Assembly (NCBI GenBank): GCA_031288885.1
Contig: JAITQP010000007.1
Span: 1 to 5,463, forward strand
Origin: Prevotellaceae bacterium
Lineage (GTDB): Bacteria; Bacteroidota; Bacteroidia; Bacteroidales; UBA932
DNA: 5,463 nucleotides
Direction of reading: 5' to 3'
Below the pieces are notes generated by a model. The model saw only the letters and a program-made list of their open reading frames with translations. It ran no database searches and had not been told where the DNA came from. A program made the translations under genes and the position numbers. Below are positions 4,764 to 5,463 of this stretch, one piece after another. The first letter of the stretch is position 1. Each line of letters begins with the position of its first letter.

Positions 4764-5402
4764 ATGACTATATTAGCTACTATCATTTTGGGCGTTGTGG
4801 CCTACCTGCTGGGCTCTATCCCCAGCGCCGTGTGGATTGGGAGGTCGTTCTACGGCGTGGATGTTCGCGACCACGGCAGCGGCAACGCCGGCACCACCAA
4901 CGTGCTCCGCGTGCTGGGCGTAAAGGCGGCAATACCCGTCCTCATGGTTGACTTGCTCAAGGGGTTGCTGGCGGTGCTGGCGGTTTACCTCATTCCGGAG
5001 GTTGATAGCAGCGCGGAGCTGTTTAGCGTAGCGAAGATTGCCTACGGCCTGCTGGCGGTTATCGGGCACATGTATCCGGTGTTTGCCGGATTTCGCGGAG
5101 GCAAGGGCGTGGCCACCACGCTGGGCGTTGCCATTGCCATACAGCCGCTCGGCGCGCTCGCGGCGCTCGGCATTTTTGTGGCTGTTTTTGCCGTCACGCG
5201 CTACGTATCGCTCGGCTCAATGTGCGCGGGGCTGGCCTTTCCGCTGGCAACCATCTTTTTGCTGCACGAGCCGCGGCTTTCCGTCCAGCTCTTCGTAACG
5301 TTTGTTTGCCTCCTGCTGTTCTACACCCACCGCAAGAACACCCAACGCCTGCTCAAGGGCGTGGAGCCCAAAACGGTGTTCAGGAAGAAAGGTGGGAATT
5401 AG
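4764..5402 (+). CDS. plsY: Acyl-phosphate:glycerol-3-phosphate acyltransferase PlsY
   Basis: This 212-residue integral membrane enzyme transfers an acyl chain from acyl-phosphate to glycerol-3-phosphate, making lysophosphatidic acid, the first step of phospholipid synthesis in the PlsX/PlsY route. Three conserved PlsY regions are visible. The first is G-S-I-P-S-A-V-W-I-G at 17-26, running into the D-H-G-S-G-N-A-G-T-T-N-V-L-R loop at 36-49. The second is G-H-x-Y-P-V-F-x-G-F-R-G-G-K-G-V-A-T-T-L-G at 101-121. The third is the T-H-R-K-N-x-x-R-L-L-x-G-x-E at 188-201. Hydrophobic segments at about 3-22, 55-78, 86-104, 115-143 and 152-187 fit the multi-pass topology. Length is normal for the family and nothing is missing. 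The start ATG at 4764 has only an A-rich leader, as usual in this phylum. The partner plsX is not in the window. Confidence 0.97.
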   Translation: MTILATIILGVVAYLLGSIPSAVWIGRSFYGVDVRDHGSGNAGTTNVLRVLGVKAAIPVLMVDLLKGLLAVLAVYLIPEVDSSAELFSVAKIAYGLLAVIGHMYPVFAGFRGGKGVATTLGVAIAIQPLGALAALGIFVAVFAVTRYVSLGSMCAGLAFPLATIFLLHEPRLSVQLFVTFVCLLLFYTHRKNTQRLLKGVEPKTVFRKKGGN

Positions 5403-5446
5403 GAGCGGTTTTGCCGCAGCTTACAGAAAAACGATTTGCCCCGCTG

Positions 5447-5461
5447 CTGCCTGAAAGGCAG
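5447..5461 (+). terminator. Hairpin downstream of plsY, cut by the window end
   Basis: CTGCCT (5447-5452) pairs perfectly with AGGCAG (5456-5461) around a GAA loop. It lies about 45 nt after the plsY stop. The T-run needed for an intrinsic terminator would fall beyond the window edge, so this is only a candidate. A smaller GCGG/CCGC hairpin lies at 5405-5417. No gene is seen in 5403-5463. Confidence 0.3.
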
Positions 5462-5463
5462 GA

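Noticed and set aside
4709..4951. 80-codon frame starting at the end of the amidohydrolase and overlapping plsY
   Set aside because: It covers the plsY start in another frame and has no family pattern; PlsY is unmistakable in its own frame.
1..5463. CRISPR array
   Set aside because: No regularly spaced repeats with unique spacers; the repeats seen are protein-domain repeats and a single 16-bp pair.

Overview
The window looks like chromosomal DNA of a GC-rich member of the Bacteroidetes, probably Bacteroidales. Four things point there. The first protein ends in a type A C-terminal sorting domain of the type IX secretion system (T9SS). Three intergenic or gene-end sites match the Bacteroidetes -7 promoter element TAnnTTTG. 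There is a DUF4296-type lipoprotein. Start codons mostly lack strong Shine-Dalgarno sequences. The genus cannot be named from the sequence. All five supported genes lie on the + strand, and no RNA gene, transposase or CRISPR array was found.

Layout: (1) 1-1718 is the 3' part of a large secreted, multi-domain surface protein. It has tandem pre-peptidase-C-terminal-like repeats, two cadherin-like beta-sandwich domains, an Ig-like (Big2-type) domain and a T9SS sorting domain, and is closed by a strong intrinsic terminator. (2) 1772-2608 is a compact, AT-richer type II toxin-antitoxin cassette: a DUF104-like antitoxin overlapping a VapC-type PIN-domain ribonuclease by 4 bp. It has its own promoter with an operator-like inverted repeat inside it. 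The cassette lies between two exact copies of a 16-bp GC-rich direct repeat, each placed just after a terminator-like hairpin. (3) 2626-4734 returns to GC-rich housekeeping-like DNA: a DUF4296 lipoprotein and a metal-dependent amidohydrolase/deaminase, 33 bp apart and probably co-transcribed. (4) 4714-5402 is plsY, the membrane acyl-phosphate:glycerol-3-phosphate acyltransferase of phospholipid synthesis. A promoter-like element for it lies inside the last codons of the amidohydrolase gene.

The genes do not form one pathway. The toxin-antitoxin pair is the only region that looks like an acquired accessory cassette, and it separates a surface-protein gene from a core-gene block. It belongs to known families. 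What deserves a second look is its flanking repeat, its base composition and its regulatory region. I see no clearly undescribed biological system here.
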